Positions 22,737 through 33,280 of a DNA stretch of 64,000 nucleotides are shown one piece after another; position 1 is the stretch's first letter; every line of letters begins with the position of its first letter. The notes beneath the pieces are model-generated. The model saw only the letters and a program-made list of their open reading frames with translations, searched no databases and had not been told where the DNA came from. This stretch comes from Heliocidaris tuberculata (taxonomy: Eukaryota > Echinodermata > Echinoidea > Camarodonta > Echinometridae). The stretch is taken from contig CM046835.1 in the NCBI GenBank assembly GCA_025618425.1, positions 21,041,393-21,105,392 on the forward strand, given 5' to 3'. Both the position numbers and the translations under genes were made by a program.

Positions 22737-22800
22737 CTCTGAGCAGCACTGTGGCCAGGACTATAAACCAGACTGAATTATTAACTCCTACACTTTCCAT
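22737..22800 (-). CDS. Candidate first coding exon: signal-peptide-like start of a secreted or membrane protein
   Basis: On the minus strand an ATG at 22798-22800 in strong context (GTCATGG: G at -3 and +4) opens 21 codons. These encode a polar start MESVGVNNS and then the hydrophobic stretch VWFIVLATVLL, which resembles a signal peptide. The frame runs into LLRG at a donor CAGAG/GTAGGG, giving a phase-1 junction. A phase-1 intron just after the signal peptide is a common arrangement in genes for extracellular proteins. The flanking DNA is CpG-rich compared with surroundings, as around a promoter. The downstream exon is not proven; 9034-9133 is phase-compatible. A short upstream ORF starts at an ATG near 22866. 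Confidence 0.38.
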
Positions 22801-22975
22801 GACAACTCGTTCCCCCACAAACGCATTACCAAACCCCGCAATGACCAAGTGGGTACTCCGTCGCCATGACGCACGAGGCTCGAGGTGAAAAGAGATGGTA
22901 GATAGCAGCCCTCTGAGGAGAGCGACCTTTGACCTCGGAGGACTTCTTGTCAAGTTTAAATCAATATATCTAATG
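22801..22975 (-). promoter_or_regulatory. Candidate 5' UTR/promoter with a DR1 nuclear-receptor site
   Basis: Upstream of the candidate first exon, the minus strand reads AGGTCAAAGGTCG (plus coordinates 22923-22935), two AGGTCA-type half-sites one base apart. This is the DR1 layout bound by HNF4/RXR-type receptors. An AT-rich TTAGATATATTG lies about 30 bp further upstream and could serve as a weak TATA element. The promoter role depends on the exon being real. Confidence 0.28.
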
Positions 22976-23375
22976 CAGACTGCTCAATCTCTAGACTGTC
23001 ACTAGCCACTGTATCAGGTAGAGTTCGTGTTCAGTTAAAAGCAGGCCTGGTAGCAGTGGGAAAAGAGGTAGAGACTAAGGGTAATTAGCCCCTCAAATAT
23101 TTAAAAGAGCCAATGTAAATGCAGAGCCACCATAATTAATTAAAAAATCTGTCTTATTGTATTCAAAGAAAAACTTTCAATGTTCTGTATGCATTAAATT
23201 GCTGAACATGGTAGTAGAATTTTCTTTTCGAAAGCCCTTACAAATAAAAGTTTTATATTCTTTACCCTGCATGATATAGTGGTGTTTGTCTTAATACTAC
23301 TGCGGAAATCATCCAACAGCTTGATCTGGTGACTCCTTTACTGATAATTTTTTACTTTTTAAAAAGATATTTCAC
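22976..23375. other. Non-coding stretch
   Basis: No feature is recognised. Confidence 0.4.
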
Positions 23376-23455
23376 TTAACCCATTGACTACTGAATTATC
23401 AATTTCCCATACGCTTACAACAAGGACCATCCCGTTCCCATAGACAGTGGGTTAA
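23376..23455 (-). mobile_element. ~79 bp TTAA-type mini-MITE, copy 6, both ends intact
   Basis: TTAACCCATTGACTACTGAA on the left and CCATAGACAGTGGGTTAA on the right. Both carry TTAA. Interior AAGGACCATCCCGTTCCC follows the reverse consensus. Confidence 0.85.
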
Positions 23456-23844
23456 AAACAATGCATGAAAATGTAAAAGAGAGAATAGGGGATTACCCAT
23501 TCATTCATCATTTCATTCCATTCCATATTCCTTGAAAAGAACGATTTTTAAAGCAAAAAGACAACCAACAACAAATAACATTTTCAATGACATATCTTGC
23601 CACAGTGGCAACATATGTTTGAGGTGATGTCACTATGGACTATTCCCCTGTATAAAGTTTATCGACACTTCCACACTTAGCTGTTGCTTTCATCTCTTTA
23701 TTCTGCAACCCATAAAACAGGACATGTACGTGCCAAAATGACTGTCTTCTTCAGGTCGCATTGTGAATAAAACATCTCCAATCCAGGATGTGATAGTTAT
23801 AGAACACAAGGCTGTCACCTAGCTGCAGTGGATTTGGATTATGT
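23456..23844. other. Non-coding stretch
   Basis: Nothing is recognised. Confidence 0.4.
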
Positions 23845-24210
23845 AAATAGTTACAACACAGGAAATTTCTCTCCATAAATCAAGTGTAGATTGTCATAAA
23901 CACAATCATCATAATTTGGTAAAATTCAATTTGTAATATCGTTTTTTTCCCCCTCCATCTGTTGATTTCAAATGCACAAGACTTTTCCCCTCTAAATCAG
24001 GTGCAAAAGGTACCATGTATAACATCTAACAATTTTTATCATTATTATCATTAATATCATTATTAGAAACTGCTGTCAATTAATGACCATAATAAAAAAC
24101 TGCTGTCAACTAATCACCATAATTTGCTTCCACCCTCTGCGAACTTTCAACTACACGAGAATTTTTCTCTCCAAATCACATGCAGACTGTTATAAAAAAA
24201 ACAATCAGGC
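23845..24210. repeat. Diverged tandem units of ~120 bp plus a 31 bp direct duplication
   Basis: A loose unit (CTCTCCAWAAATCA.GTG.AGA.TGT.ATAAA) recurs at about 23870, 23985 and 24165. Inside it, AAACTGCTGTCAATTAATGA then CCATAAT (24068) is repeated 31 bp later as AAACTGCTGTCAACTAATCA then CCATAAT (24099). The short duplication is clear and the longer periodicity is approximate. Confidence 0.5.
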
Positions 24211-24289
24211 AAGTTTTCTTTGTAAAACTCCATCAAATGCACTGTTTGCTATTGTCTTCCTATTAATTTATATGCTTATCAACCTCCTC

Positions 24290-24566
24290 AGGTAATACGG
24301 TGTTACCTCAGTCAAACAGCCGACTCTGAACAGACCGATTCTGGGCCGTTCAGGGTAATGTAATATTTTGCACAGTCTGTTGTCGGATTGGTGTCAGTCT
24401 CATTGGCGCGCACTTGGGTATGATCCTCTCCCTATCTACACAGATATATATATATATGTATAATATAGATGTCCCTGCGGAAGACATGCATACCGTTATA
24501 CCAACAAAGATCCATTATCCCTGGTGCTGATAATTAACGCCATAATCCAGACGAGATGGACAAACA
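24290..24566. promoter_or_regulatory. Unique mixed-composition island with TAATTA-type motif
   Basis: This non-repetitive stretch (24290-24420 and 24510-24566) contains ATTGGCGCGCACTTGGG and, further on, GATAATTAACGCCATAATCC, which combines homeodomain-like TAATTA and TAATCC cores. A TA-rich run sits between. A possible enhancer, by motif density only. Confidence 0.22.
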
Positions 24567-24605
24567 AATTGTCTGTTGAGAGGAAGATATGCCTTAACTC
24601 TGTGT
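24567..24605 (+). mobile_element. Foldback hairpin element, half copy
   Basis: ATTGTCTGTTGAGAGGAAGA then TATGCCTTAACTCTGTGT matches the left half of the foldback family (2631, 54017). The right arm is missing. Confidence 0.45.
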
Positions 24606-26149
24606 TGGGTGCTATATGTTCAAGCTTTTCTGGCTATGGGAAGATAAAATATTCATATCTATCGCAATGAAGGGAATGCCTGTCATGGTTAATGTGTTGC
24701 AATGGAACGTTTTTGAATACTGTGTAACCCAATTTTATACAGCTTTGAGTTTAATATACCCCAAATGTTCATTTTCACAATGATTTCAAATCTATGGATG
24801 CTTCAAATACAAAGTATTGGTTTGTTTTCAGTTACTGTGTTAGAATAGACAGAATGACAATGCATATACTGATTGTGGCTAGGTCAGACATTATTATAAA
24901 GATTTTGAGTTTGTCAAGAGCAAATTTGTCTCCCTAAAAAGGCAAGCATAGAATACACTACAAAAATGACTAATAAAGCTACAATTCTGGATATAAGCAA
25001 GAAAAGGACAATGTAAGTCAGTATTTATTTATTCCAAAGAGCAGAATATATCTAGAACATTGTCAGTTTAAAAAATGAGCTTTTCACCTGTAAGGTGTCA
25101 CTCAAATATAATTATGTTAAGCAAAACAAAATAAATTACATCATTACAAATGGAATGGATCACAAACCCTGCTCTCTAATCTTCTGTAATCTATGAACTT
25201 CAGTTTCCATTTTGGTATGACAAGTTTGTTGAGTAGTATAATGCCCTTGTATAACATCCACTTCAAAAAAGTTGCCCTTCTTGACTATTACATGATTTGC
25301 ATGCTAATATCAAAGCAATGTTCAAAGCACCTCATTAATAAGCAAAGCTCTACAGATAAAGTAGGTTGCATGTAAACCATGCACCACTCAGAAGAGCAAA
25401 GTTTTACAGAGAAAATGGTTACAGGTAATCCAACCAGCTAACCACAGCTTATAAAGCTACAAACCCCAAGTTCATTATCTTTCATCAAAGCCCTTTCTTC
25501 GCACCGCCATGTCGCACCGAGGTGAATGTGTGGGACTAACCACAAAATCTGTTCCCTGCATTCGTTACTCATCAATATTTTTTTCAGGGGCACAGGGACG
25601 GTTTAATAAGGGAAGGCCTAAGTAATTACTCAACCCTATCACTCACCTCGTTCCAATCACCCTTTATGAGCAAGATGACTTAAACAGCCGCGTCCAAATA
25701 CTCGTTACAAAAGCCAACTTGTTTATGAGTCCACTGAGCACTTTATAAAGATCCCCAGAATGCCTTCAGTTCAAGTCCTATATTTTCCTGCATCCAATAA
25801 AACAAAGAAAGGACATTTATTTTTATTGTTAATGGTCATAAAATGTTCTAGACTTGTTAGTTCTACACTTTGAAATCTTTCTTGCAAAATGAACTTACAA
25901 AGGGGAAAATGAGTGTTGTAATGAGTGTTGTAATTACATGTAAAGCTGCTATGCCAATATTTTGATCTATTTCACTTTAAAAGACAGAATATATGTGCTA
26001 TATAACAGACTAAATCACATTCAAACTTTTTTTCATGCAACAGTCTTCTTTTATTAACAAATCATGCAACTGCTACAATGTACTGTGATTGTTTTATCAG
26101 GTTGAAATGCATTACAATCATTTCAAAATAAGAAGTAAAAAAGAAATTA
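24606..26149. other. AT-rich non-coding stretch
   Basis: No element is recognised. A modestly CpG-richer patch lies near 25495-25560. Confidence 0.4.
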
Positions 26150-26679
26150 TTAAAGGGAAAGTCCACCCTGGTATTAAGTTGTTTTGAATAAATGAAGAAA
26201 AATGAGAGAAACAGAAAAGTGAAATTTTGAGCAAAATCCGATAATAAATAAGAAAGTTATGAATTTTTGAAGTTGTAATCAATCAAACACAAATTGGCAG
26301 CTCCGTGATGTATCTTGCAAGCTCCTCTCCCATTTCAATTTCAAAATTTTAATTTTCTTAGTTTTGATGAAGGAATACATTTGTTTCATACAGGCTTTGT
26401 GTAAAAACATATGAGCAATATCTAAGGTGCACCTATGATTGCATATTTTCTTAAGAGAAAATGAATATTAATGAATTGGGGGTACAGGGCAAATGGGAGA
26501 GGAGCTCTCAAGATACGTCAAACAGAGTTGAAAATTTGTGTTTAAATTAATTATAACTTCAAAAGTTCATAACTGTTTTATTTCTCATCTATTTTGCTCA
26601 AACCTTCACTGCTCTGTTTCTTTAATTTTTCTGCTTCTTTTAAAACCAACTTGTAATCAGGGTGGACTTTCCCTTTAAG
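26150..26679. mobile_element. Long-inverted-repeat foldback element, ~530 bp
   Basis: It begins TTAAAGGGAAAGTCCACCCT and ends with the reverse complement AGGGTGGACTTTCCCTTTAA. The arms pair for about 190 bp with roughly one mismatch in five, including GAGCAAAAT, AGTTATGAA and AGCTCCTCTCCCATTT. A central spacer of ~150 bp is unpaired. No ORF. It shares the design, and part of the arm wording (AAAATC...AAGTTATGAA), with the element at 57864-58453. Confidence 0.85.
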
Positions 26680-27067
26680 ATAACTGAAAATCAATCAAAA
26701 GAAGAAAACAAAAAGATCTCTGAGCTGAGCTACTCTGACTTTCGGGAGCTGAAAAAAAAGTTTTAAAAAAGTATTAAAAAAAAAAGAAACTTGCTATTCC
26801 ATGATATTGCCAAAATATTTATCCTAAATCTTTAAGCAGAACACTGTCTTGAAAGTAATGCCAATCATATTGCTGTAATAATCAAAATACTGACAAAATA
26901 CTATGTAAATATATTCTTCATCCATGCAAAAATGCATTAATAAATGCTGGAAAAGCATCAAGGAAGCATGAATTTAAAGCTTGGTGCTGAATATAGATAA
27001 AGACTATGAACCACTGAACCTTTATATTGATTCAAACAAGATGAATTATACTGATCCAAACAATTTC
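26680..27067. other. AT-rich non-coding stretch
   Basis: Short A runs near 26750-26790. Nothing else. Confidence 0.4.
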
Positions 27068-27147
27068 TTAACCCATTGACTAGTAAACTGTCTAATTCCG
27101 ATAGGCTTAATACAAGAATCATCCAGTTCCAACAGTCAAGGGGTTAA
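27068..27147 (-). mobile_element. ~79 bp TTAA-type mini-MITE, copy 7, both TTAA ends intact
   Basis: TTAACCCATTGACTAGTAAA on the left and CAACAGTCAAGGGGTTAA on the right. Interior substitutions show age. Confidence 0.8.
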
Positions 27148-27744
27148 ATAAAATATATATTACAAATATTTTCAAATTGTATTTTTTTTAATGTTATATG
27201 TAAAAATTGGCAGTCTAGTGCTGAAAGCTGACCTTTACATGTAGAAACCCCAAATTACTATGCATTTGCAAATTGATCACTTTTATCCACCCCAATAATT
27301 GAATATGACACAGAAACAAATATGCTAAATAATGGAACGTGAAAGGTAATTAATATAATTCCAAAAATATGTTGGCTTAGAAAGTAAAAAATCACAAAAT
27401 AATGTACATTAATGTGATATATGTGAACAGTAGTGTATTGGTCTGGAAGTCTGATATGTAGATTGAATGAATATCAAAAAATATATATTTTTGAACTCAT
27501 TTGCTGGCAAGCAAAAATGCTCTCAACATTTTATCAGAATTAACAAAAATCAATTTAATCGAAGTAAGAATGGTAGCGTTGTCAAAACTCTAACAGGAGT
27601 TATAGTCATGCTATGAAGAACAAAATATCAAATCATTCACCAAAAATTGGTCACAACCTTTCCCAAAACAACCAAAACGAACATCTTGTGTTCTATACAT
27701 TAGCATCGAGACTGTGACTTTAATTTCAATGAAGCATAATTCAG
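27148..27744. other. AT-rich non-coding stretch
   Basis: Nothing is recognised. Confidence 0.4.
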
Positions 27745-28060
27745 AAATAACAAGTTCATATCAGATGAAGATAACAATATAAATATATTCAGTCAAGGTT
27801 TGAAGTGAAGGTAAAAAGGTCTGCTTGCAGTCATAGTACATTTGTGAGAGATAATGTTTTTCAGAGTTATTTTTCGTTGTTCGTCACATGACATTTTATT
27901 AGGACAAGAAAAATGACAACATGTTCACATCAGATGAAGATCAAGATGAAAACGTGAACATACTCAGTCTAGATTCACAGGAATAATAAGTAGTTTGTAG
28001 TATAATTCTACTTTCAGAGAGAGCGTATTTGCTGCAAATTGTTGATCAAACTGATGGGTT
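27745..28060. repeat. Two diverged tandem units, period ~170 bp
   Basis: AAGTTCATATCAGATGAAGAT at ~27750 and ATGTTCACATCAGATGAAGAT at ~27920 start two loosely colinear units. Each continues through ATATTCAGTC / ATACTCAGTC and a GAGAGATA / GAGAGCGTA region. Old duplication. Confidence 0.5.
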
Positions 28061-28974
28061 TCTCATAAATTATTATGAACTGTTTAGACCAGCAGAAGTG
28101 CAAACTCACATTTTTGCTGAAAATCAAACTGCTAAAGTCAAGATGATAGAAGAGTACTGATATAATTATGCATACAATAAATCACCATCTATATCTCTGT
28201 ACTCATTATTAAATTAGTGCAGTGATTTACTTGGAACTGACCTACCATCCACTTTGACCACTGAGACGCAAACAAAATTCAAATGAGACAGAATATACCT
28301 GCCTGGCAAAAGAATTATGTCCTCAGACGAAAGACGTTTATGCCTTCCAAAAGCACAATGTATGTTCAATAAGTTCCACACAATAGCTGCTGTTTACGAA
28401 AAGCTCAACAGAGTTTCCCCTTTTATTCAGCATCAGTATCTGAACGATAAAAGTTCTGTACAAAATGCTGATTTCCTCTTGTTTATTGCAGCAATTTTTC
28501 AAATCCACAATAGGCAAAGAGTGCCACACAGTCGGGTCAAGTATCTCCCTGGTGAGCCGATGATCGAAAGAAGTGATGAATAATTCTGGTGAATATATAT
28601 CTGCAGGAAAATGTCAGTGCTGCTATTGCACTAGGCAAAAACCTTTAATTCACAATTGAATATTATCAGTGACACCACCATAGGTTAAGAGCCTTTATTT
28701 TGTCCATTTCTGATAGGCAGATATGCACTGCTGATAAGTTTGTCTTGACGCTTCACAATTATTCTCCATGAAAATAAAGATCTCCGAAACAGGGTTCAAA
28801 ATGGTAGTCATGATTATAAGGTTGCTCCTTTCTTTGAATAAAAGATAACCTTTGTTTCAATCACCGATAATGGTGTTGATGATGACAAAAATGTGGATGC
28901 AATCCTCAGCGACCCTATCTTCCAATGGTGTCATGAAAAGGAGAAGCCCTCACAACCTGTTATCACCTATTCAC
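28061..28974. other. Non-coding stretch
   Basis: An 88-codon frame at 28317-28583 starts with ATG but has no recognisable domain, and no splice signals single it out. Otherwise AT-rich. Confidence 0.4.
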
Positions 28975-29560
28975 AGTTTGCATCACTCCGTAGCGTGAGC
29001 CACACTAAGGCTGTATCAACACTCTCTTGTAATAAGCACGTATCAACAGCTTAAACGCCAAAACAACCCGTCTCTTATGCCGCCGCCGCCAAACAGCCAG
29101 CGCACTCTCTACGCGATGAGAGAGGGAGTGATTTTCTCTATTAGCGAGTGATGCTCCCCGTCTTCATCATCGATTCCAACGAGAAGCTCGTTTATTCCTC
29201 CACACACCGAGCGAGCAACCGTCGGGGATGTGGTTGAGATGGCTGTGTAGCGATGCAACAGTGTATGCAAAGAGATAGTGTGGTGATCCCTTCTCTGCGG
29301 TTACCACCAGCATAGACGCACTCATGCTTACTGTTCTTATTGGGGGTGAGATGTGTTAGCATGCTCTAGATGCTTTTATAGTCTGTGTCATCTCGCTCTC
29401 CCCTCTTTTAATAACACAAGTGCTCTGGAGGGGGAGGGGAGGGTCGTGCCGCTCTAATCGTCATAACAATATTGCCTCAATTGGAGGGCCGGCCTTGCCG
29501 CTTTTTAGACGTCATCAAGCTCTATCATGGAATAATCAATAGTGGATCATAGCTGTATGA
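28975..29560. promoter_or_regulatory. Largest CpG-rich unique island in the window
   Basis: About 500 bp with many CGs: GCCGCCGCCGCC near 29079, CTACGCGATGAGAG, CACCGAGCGAGCAACCGTCG, and GGAGGGCCGGCCTTGCCGC near 29480 followed by GACGTCATC. There is no repeat signature and no convincing long ORF. It is the best composition-based candidate for a promoter, a non-coding first exon or a conserved enhancer cluster. No TATA/Inr arrangement stands out. Confidence 0.3.
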
Positions 29561-29699
29561 CCCATGAAGTAGAAGCACGAATGAAAGAGAGCTAATATTT
29601 GATCAGAGATCTTTTTTTTTTCACAGCGGCTAACTCCCAACAGATGCAGACAGATAATCTGCTCCATCTCATTAAGAGATTGTCCACAACAATCAATGC

Positions 29700-30000
29700 T
29701 GTACAAAATAGGAAATCATTTTTTGCATGGCTTGGATATAAAAAATACCAATATGTTTGGAGGAAACTAGATTTCATTATTAACTGAAAGATTCTCATAG
29801 ACCACAAAATAGGAAATTTTTTGTTGTACTCAAATGTAACAAGTAGTAATATATTTTGGATAAACCAGATTTCATAATTGACTGAAAGCATGTCTACTTG
29901 CAGCCAACCAAATATACATTTTTTTTGTTTTACTCTGATTTAACACACAGTAATATATTTTGGGAAAACTAGATTTCATAATTGACTGAAATTATATCTT
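29700..30000. repeat. Three diverged tandem units, period ~100 bp
   Basis: AACTAGATTTCATTATTAAC, then TGAAA, recurs with AGATTTCAT at 29769, 29868 and 29971. Each is preceded by AATATRTTTKGG and followed by TGAAA. The interveners share TTTTTTGTTxTACTC. The 99-codon minus-strand frame over this array is therefore a repeat artefact. Confidence 0.75.
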
Positions 30001-30379
30001 CTTGTTGGCTATTTTCCATTCCATTTGATGTCTGCATGACTGGAAAAATACCATGAAATTCTATAAACTTGCATTTGACTTCATTCAACAAAATTACATG
30101 TCAGTGAAAATAGACATTATCTACTTTGAAAACACATTTTTAAAAGAAATTAAAAATTTTCACCCAAAAAAAATCTTTGCAAGGTGAATGCATTGCATGA
30201 ATTTTCTTTGTCAGTTTCATACTTTCCATTTCTCAAATGGTGTTATTTTCTATCGTTATAAGCATTCACACTCAACAGGGAAAAAGGTATTACAAAAAAG
30301 ACTCAATATCTTATTCTTAGTCATGCAGGTGTAATCAAAATCAAAATTGAAGAAGTCTTCATTCAATATCAATATTCAT

Positions 30380-30660
30380 GGTTGTCAATTAAAATCAACA
30401 CTTGTAATTCCTTTTTAAAAGTCATTCGATTTCACTGAAAAGATTTATTTCATTCAAATTCTTTACTCAAATCAAACTCTCTTTTTTTTCTAGCCAAAAT
30501 ACAAAAACACATACCCTGTTAATTCTATTTAGAGATATAGAGACATTATCAACACTTGTACATTTTAAAGTGATTTAAAAGTGATTCAATTCATTCATAA
30601 TATCAATTTAAATAAAAATCAATTTTCCTAGCCAAACTAAAAAATCCCAGACTAATTCTA
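30380..30660. repeat. Two diverged tandem units, period ~153 bp
   Basis: ATCAACACTTGTAATTCC (30395) and ATCAACACTTGTACATTT (30548) each lead through AAAAGTxATTC and CAATTCATTC-like words to TTTTCTAGCCAAA / TTTTCCTAGCCAAA. Confidence 0.6.
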
Positions 30661-31339
30661 TATAGAAAAATAGTCTTAAAGTCTGGTTACTGAACTAAGA
30701 GGGGATGGCGGCACCATCATTAATATAAATATTCTTAAATGTACACGTATGTAAAAAAAAAAAATCTTGGTTGCATGTCAAAACTCAAAATACCTAAAAG
30801 CATACATCAAAATTCTTTGAAACTAAAGCGTCATATTAATCAGTCCTTGTCTTGCTAGGCAGGTTAGCTTTTCCTCCTGTATTTTATATTTCATCTTTAT
30901 TGTTATCTATTTCAATCTATTCATATTTATATGTGTATATCTTTATCATTATTTATTATAACTGTGCATATCTGAATATTTGCTATATTCTTATTTGAAA
31001 TAGACAATTGACTACAACAGCATGTTATGTTAATACTCTTCTTTTTTTTTTCTTTTTTTTTACTCTCTGTCATGACTTGCAACTGATGCTTGCCCAGCAT
31101 GATTGTCATCAATTAACCATGCAAAAAAGAAAACCCTGTAATTTCTTGCCAATAAATGCTGAGTAACAGTCTTCTTCTTCTTCTTCACATTGGAGATGTC
31201 CTCTGTGTTTGATGACCTTAACAGTCGCTAATCAGCTAGAAGCATGTCAACGCCTACACATTGACCTCAATTGCACTCCCAGAAGAACAACAATTACTTT
31301 GGATAAGTACCTCAAAAGAAATGTTCTAACCACGCTTTG
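30661..31339. other. AT-rich non-coding stretch
   Basis: A pyrimidine run near 31036-31062 and a (TTC)n run at 31170-31187. Nothing else. Confidence 0.45.
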
Positions 31340-31818
31340 TGGCAGATAAACATCTTTTTACACTTCATTCTCTCTCTCTCTTTCTCTCTCTCTCATTGGT
31401 GAAAGCAGGTAATTAGCTTTCCACAGAGGTGTAACATCCTTTCCCTAGTACATGTCTCTGTTACTATCTCTTTGTCTCTCTCTTTCTTCAGTTGTTCTTT
31501 TCCATTTCTATGAGTATTAATAGGAAATATTGAACCTCCCTTTCTGTTTATCACTACCACTCTCCCCTCTATCTCTGTTTGTAGCTCTCTCCTTCTCTCT
31601 CCTTTTCCTTATGCTGTTCTCTCCTATATTTAACAGGTATTAATTACCATCACTTACAAAATATATTGCCAATAAACAATTTCCTCTTGTAATTTTTTCT
31701 TTCTCTCTATCTCTATCTGCCCCTCCCCTCTGTCTCTCCCTCTTTCTCTCTATCTCTGCCTTACTCTCTCTCCTCTTTATTTCTACCCATTTTTGTCTGT
31801 CTCTCTCTCTTTCGAAGG

Positions 31819-31874
<56 letters not shown>

Positions 31875-31920
31875 CTTTCTCTCTCTCTCTCTTTCTTTTT
31901 CTCTTCCTCTTCCTTTCCTT
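31340..31920. repeat. Pyrimidine-rich tract with (CT)n and (CA)18 microsatellites
   Basis: The plus strand is dominated by C and T with recurrent TCTCTCTC blocks, culminating in (CT)n, (CA)18 at 31835-31870 and (CT)n again. Runs of mirror-like homopyrimidine of this kind can adopt triplex structure. Minus-strand open frames (Arg/Glu-rich) are artefacts. Confidence 0.85.
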
Positions 31921-31927
31921 TTCATTC

Positions 31928-32115
31928 CCATGAGCCAATACAACTTGTAATGACACGGAGGCTGCCTGTAATTAAGAATCTGCGTAATGTAATTAAAAAC
32001 TGTGTCAACTCGCCACATCATAGAATGTGCTGATGACACGGAGCTGGGCTCTAATTTGCTGCCAAACCGTTCAAGTGTGGCTGATGTAATATCATGGTCC
32101 ACTGGAAAGACACCT
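31928..32115. promoter_or_regulatory. Unique element with duplicated TGACACGGAG and TGTAATTAA motifs
   Basis: The word TGACACGGAG occurs at 31951 and again at 32034. Between them TGTAATTAAGAA and TGTAATTAAAAA (31968, 31989) are two copies of a homeodomain-type TAATTA site. The sequence is otherwise non-repetitive and less AT-rich than its surroundings. Paired identical sites suggest a cis-regulatory element; inference. Confidence 0.3.
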
Positions 32116-32939
32116 TGTGCCGCTTAAGTATTCGTAACACACAAAAGGACTTGAGAAAACACATGCTGGACAAAATGAGTAAACACTAACGAGTATTTAG
32201 ACAATAAAGGTGTTTCATTTCAGAAGGTTTTGAAGGAAAGCCTACTTTTGATGTATTTTTTTATCTTTGAGAAAAAAGGGCATACTAATGAGGGATATAA
32301 ACTAAGAGAATTTAAACTACAGCAGAAATTTTATTTGAGGCACAGCATACTTCCCTTGAGGCTTTGTTTTTCTATAAAGGAAAAAAAAGAGATAAATATT
32401 TTAGAGATCCGTTGTGTTACATAAACCAAACTTGATTAACACCCTGAATACTAAGCCTGAGATACATCGACCAGGGTCTATGGAAAATGCATGTTTTATG
32501 AAAATAAAATGATAATTAATGGATTAAAATAGTTATCTACCCATTGGCCTGAAAAATCTTTAAATTATGGTAGTATGGTAGGCTACAGAGGTAGGGCCAT
32601 CTAGCCATGTGAAAAGATATGTCATTACTTACAAAAATGTCCGCACAGTCATTTTAAGAGTCTGAGAGAGATTCTTATGTTATATACTTCAATCATCATA
32701 CCACATCATTTCTTTTAAATGAACAAGTTAAGGTATTTCTTCAATCCATTACTGAACTACTTTATGGTAATTTACAAAGTTATAGCTCTATGCTCATTTC
32801 ATCTTTATCATATTTTAAGGTAAATGTGACAAAATTAGTCTGCAGACATTTGCCAGGCTTTTTGATTTAATTACCAAAAAATTATTGAATTGAACTGAAT
32901 TACTGTTGCATTAGACCACTGAAATACACAAAAAATGCC
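32116..32939. other. AT-rich non-coding stretch
   Basis: Nothing is recognised. Confidence 0.4.
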
Positions 32940-33280
32940 AAACAAGACAGAACAGTTAATATTCATGACCGGCGAGGTGATTGAGAATGCATATAACAGC
33001 CTGTTTGATGTCCAATTCACACAACAGCTATGGCAGCTCATCTGCTAGACTACTTAATTGATACTGTAGCTTTAATTAGAGCATTGTTCCGATTCCAGAG
33101 CTGTTTTGTCTATTAGTATTTGATCATGCTGTGTGAAGTATAGTCACCTTGGTGTAAAATTTCTGAGAATTGCAAGGGATCCTTTGGTAATTATAGTATA
33201 CTTATCAAGTCATCGCGGGCAATTATAGCTGTAAGGCTTATGACTCCCATTACAGTCTATTCATAACTAAATTGTCAATT
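32940..33280. promoter_or_regulatory. Unique island with clustered ATTA/TAAT sites
   Basis: The segment holds TTCATGACCGGCGAGGTGAT, CACAACAGCTATGGCAGC, CTTAATTGATACTG, CTTTAATTAGAGC and GGCAATTATAGCTG. Several TAATTA-type cores and an Ebox-like CATCTG lie within ~250 bp without repeat signatures. It is a possible enhancer. Confidence 0.22.

Noticed and set aside
29592..29891. 99-codon minus-strand frame
   Set aside because: Lies across a three-unit tandem repeat of ~100 bp.
29700..30000. Regularly spaced repeats considered as a CRISPR array
   Set aside because: Repeats are long, diverged and without unique spacers of constant length. The window is eukaryotic.
32434..32500. TTAACACCCTGAATACTAAGCC as another ~79 bp mini-MITE
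   Set aside because: Only the first bases resemble the family. The middle and right end do not match.
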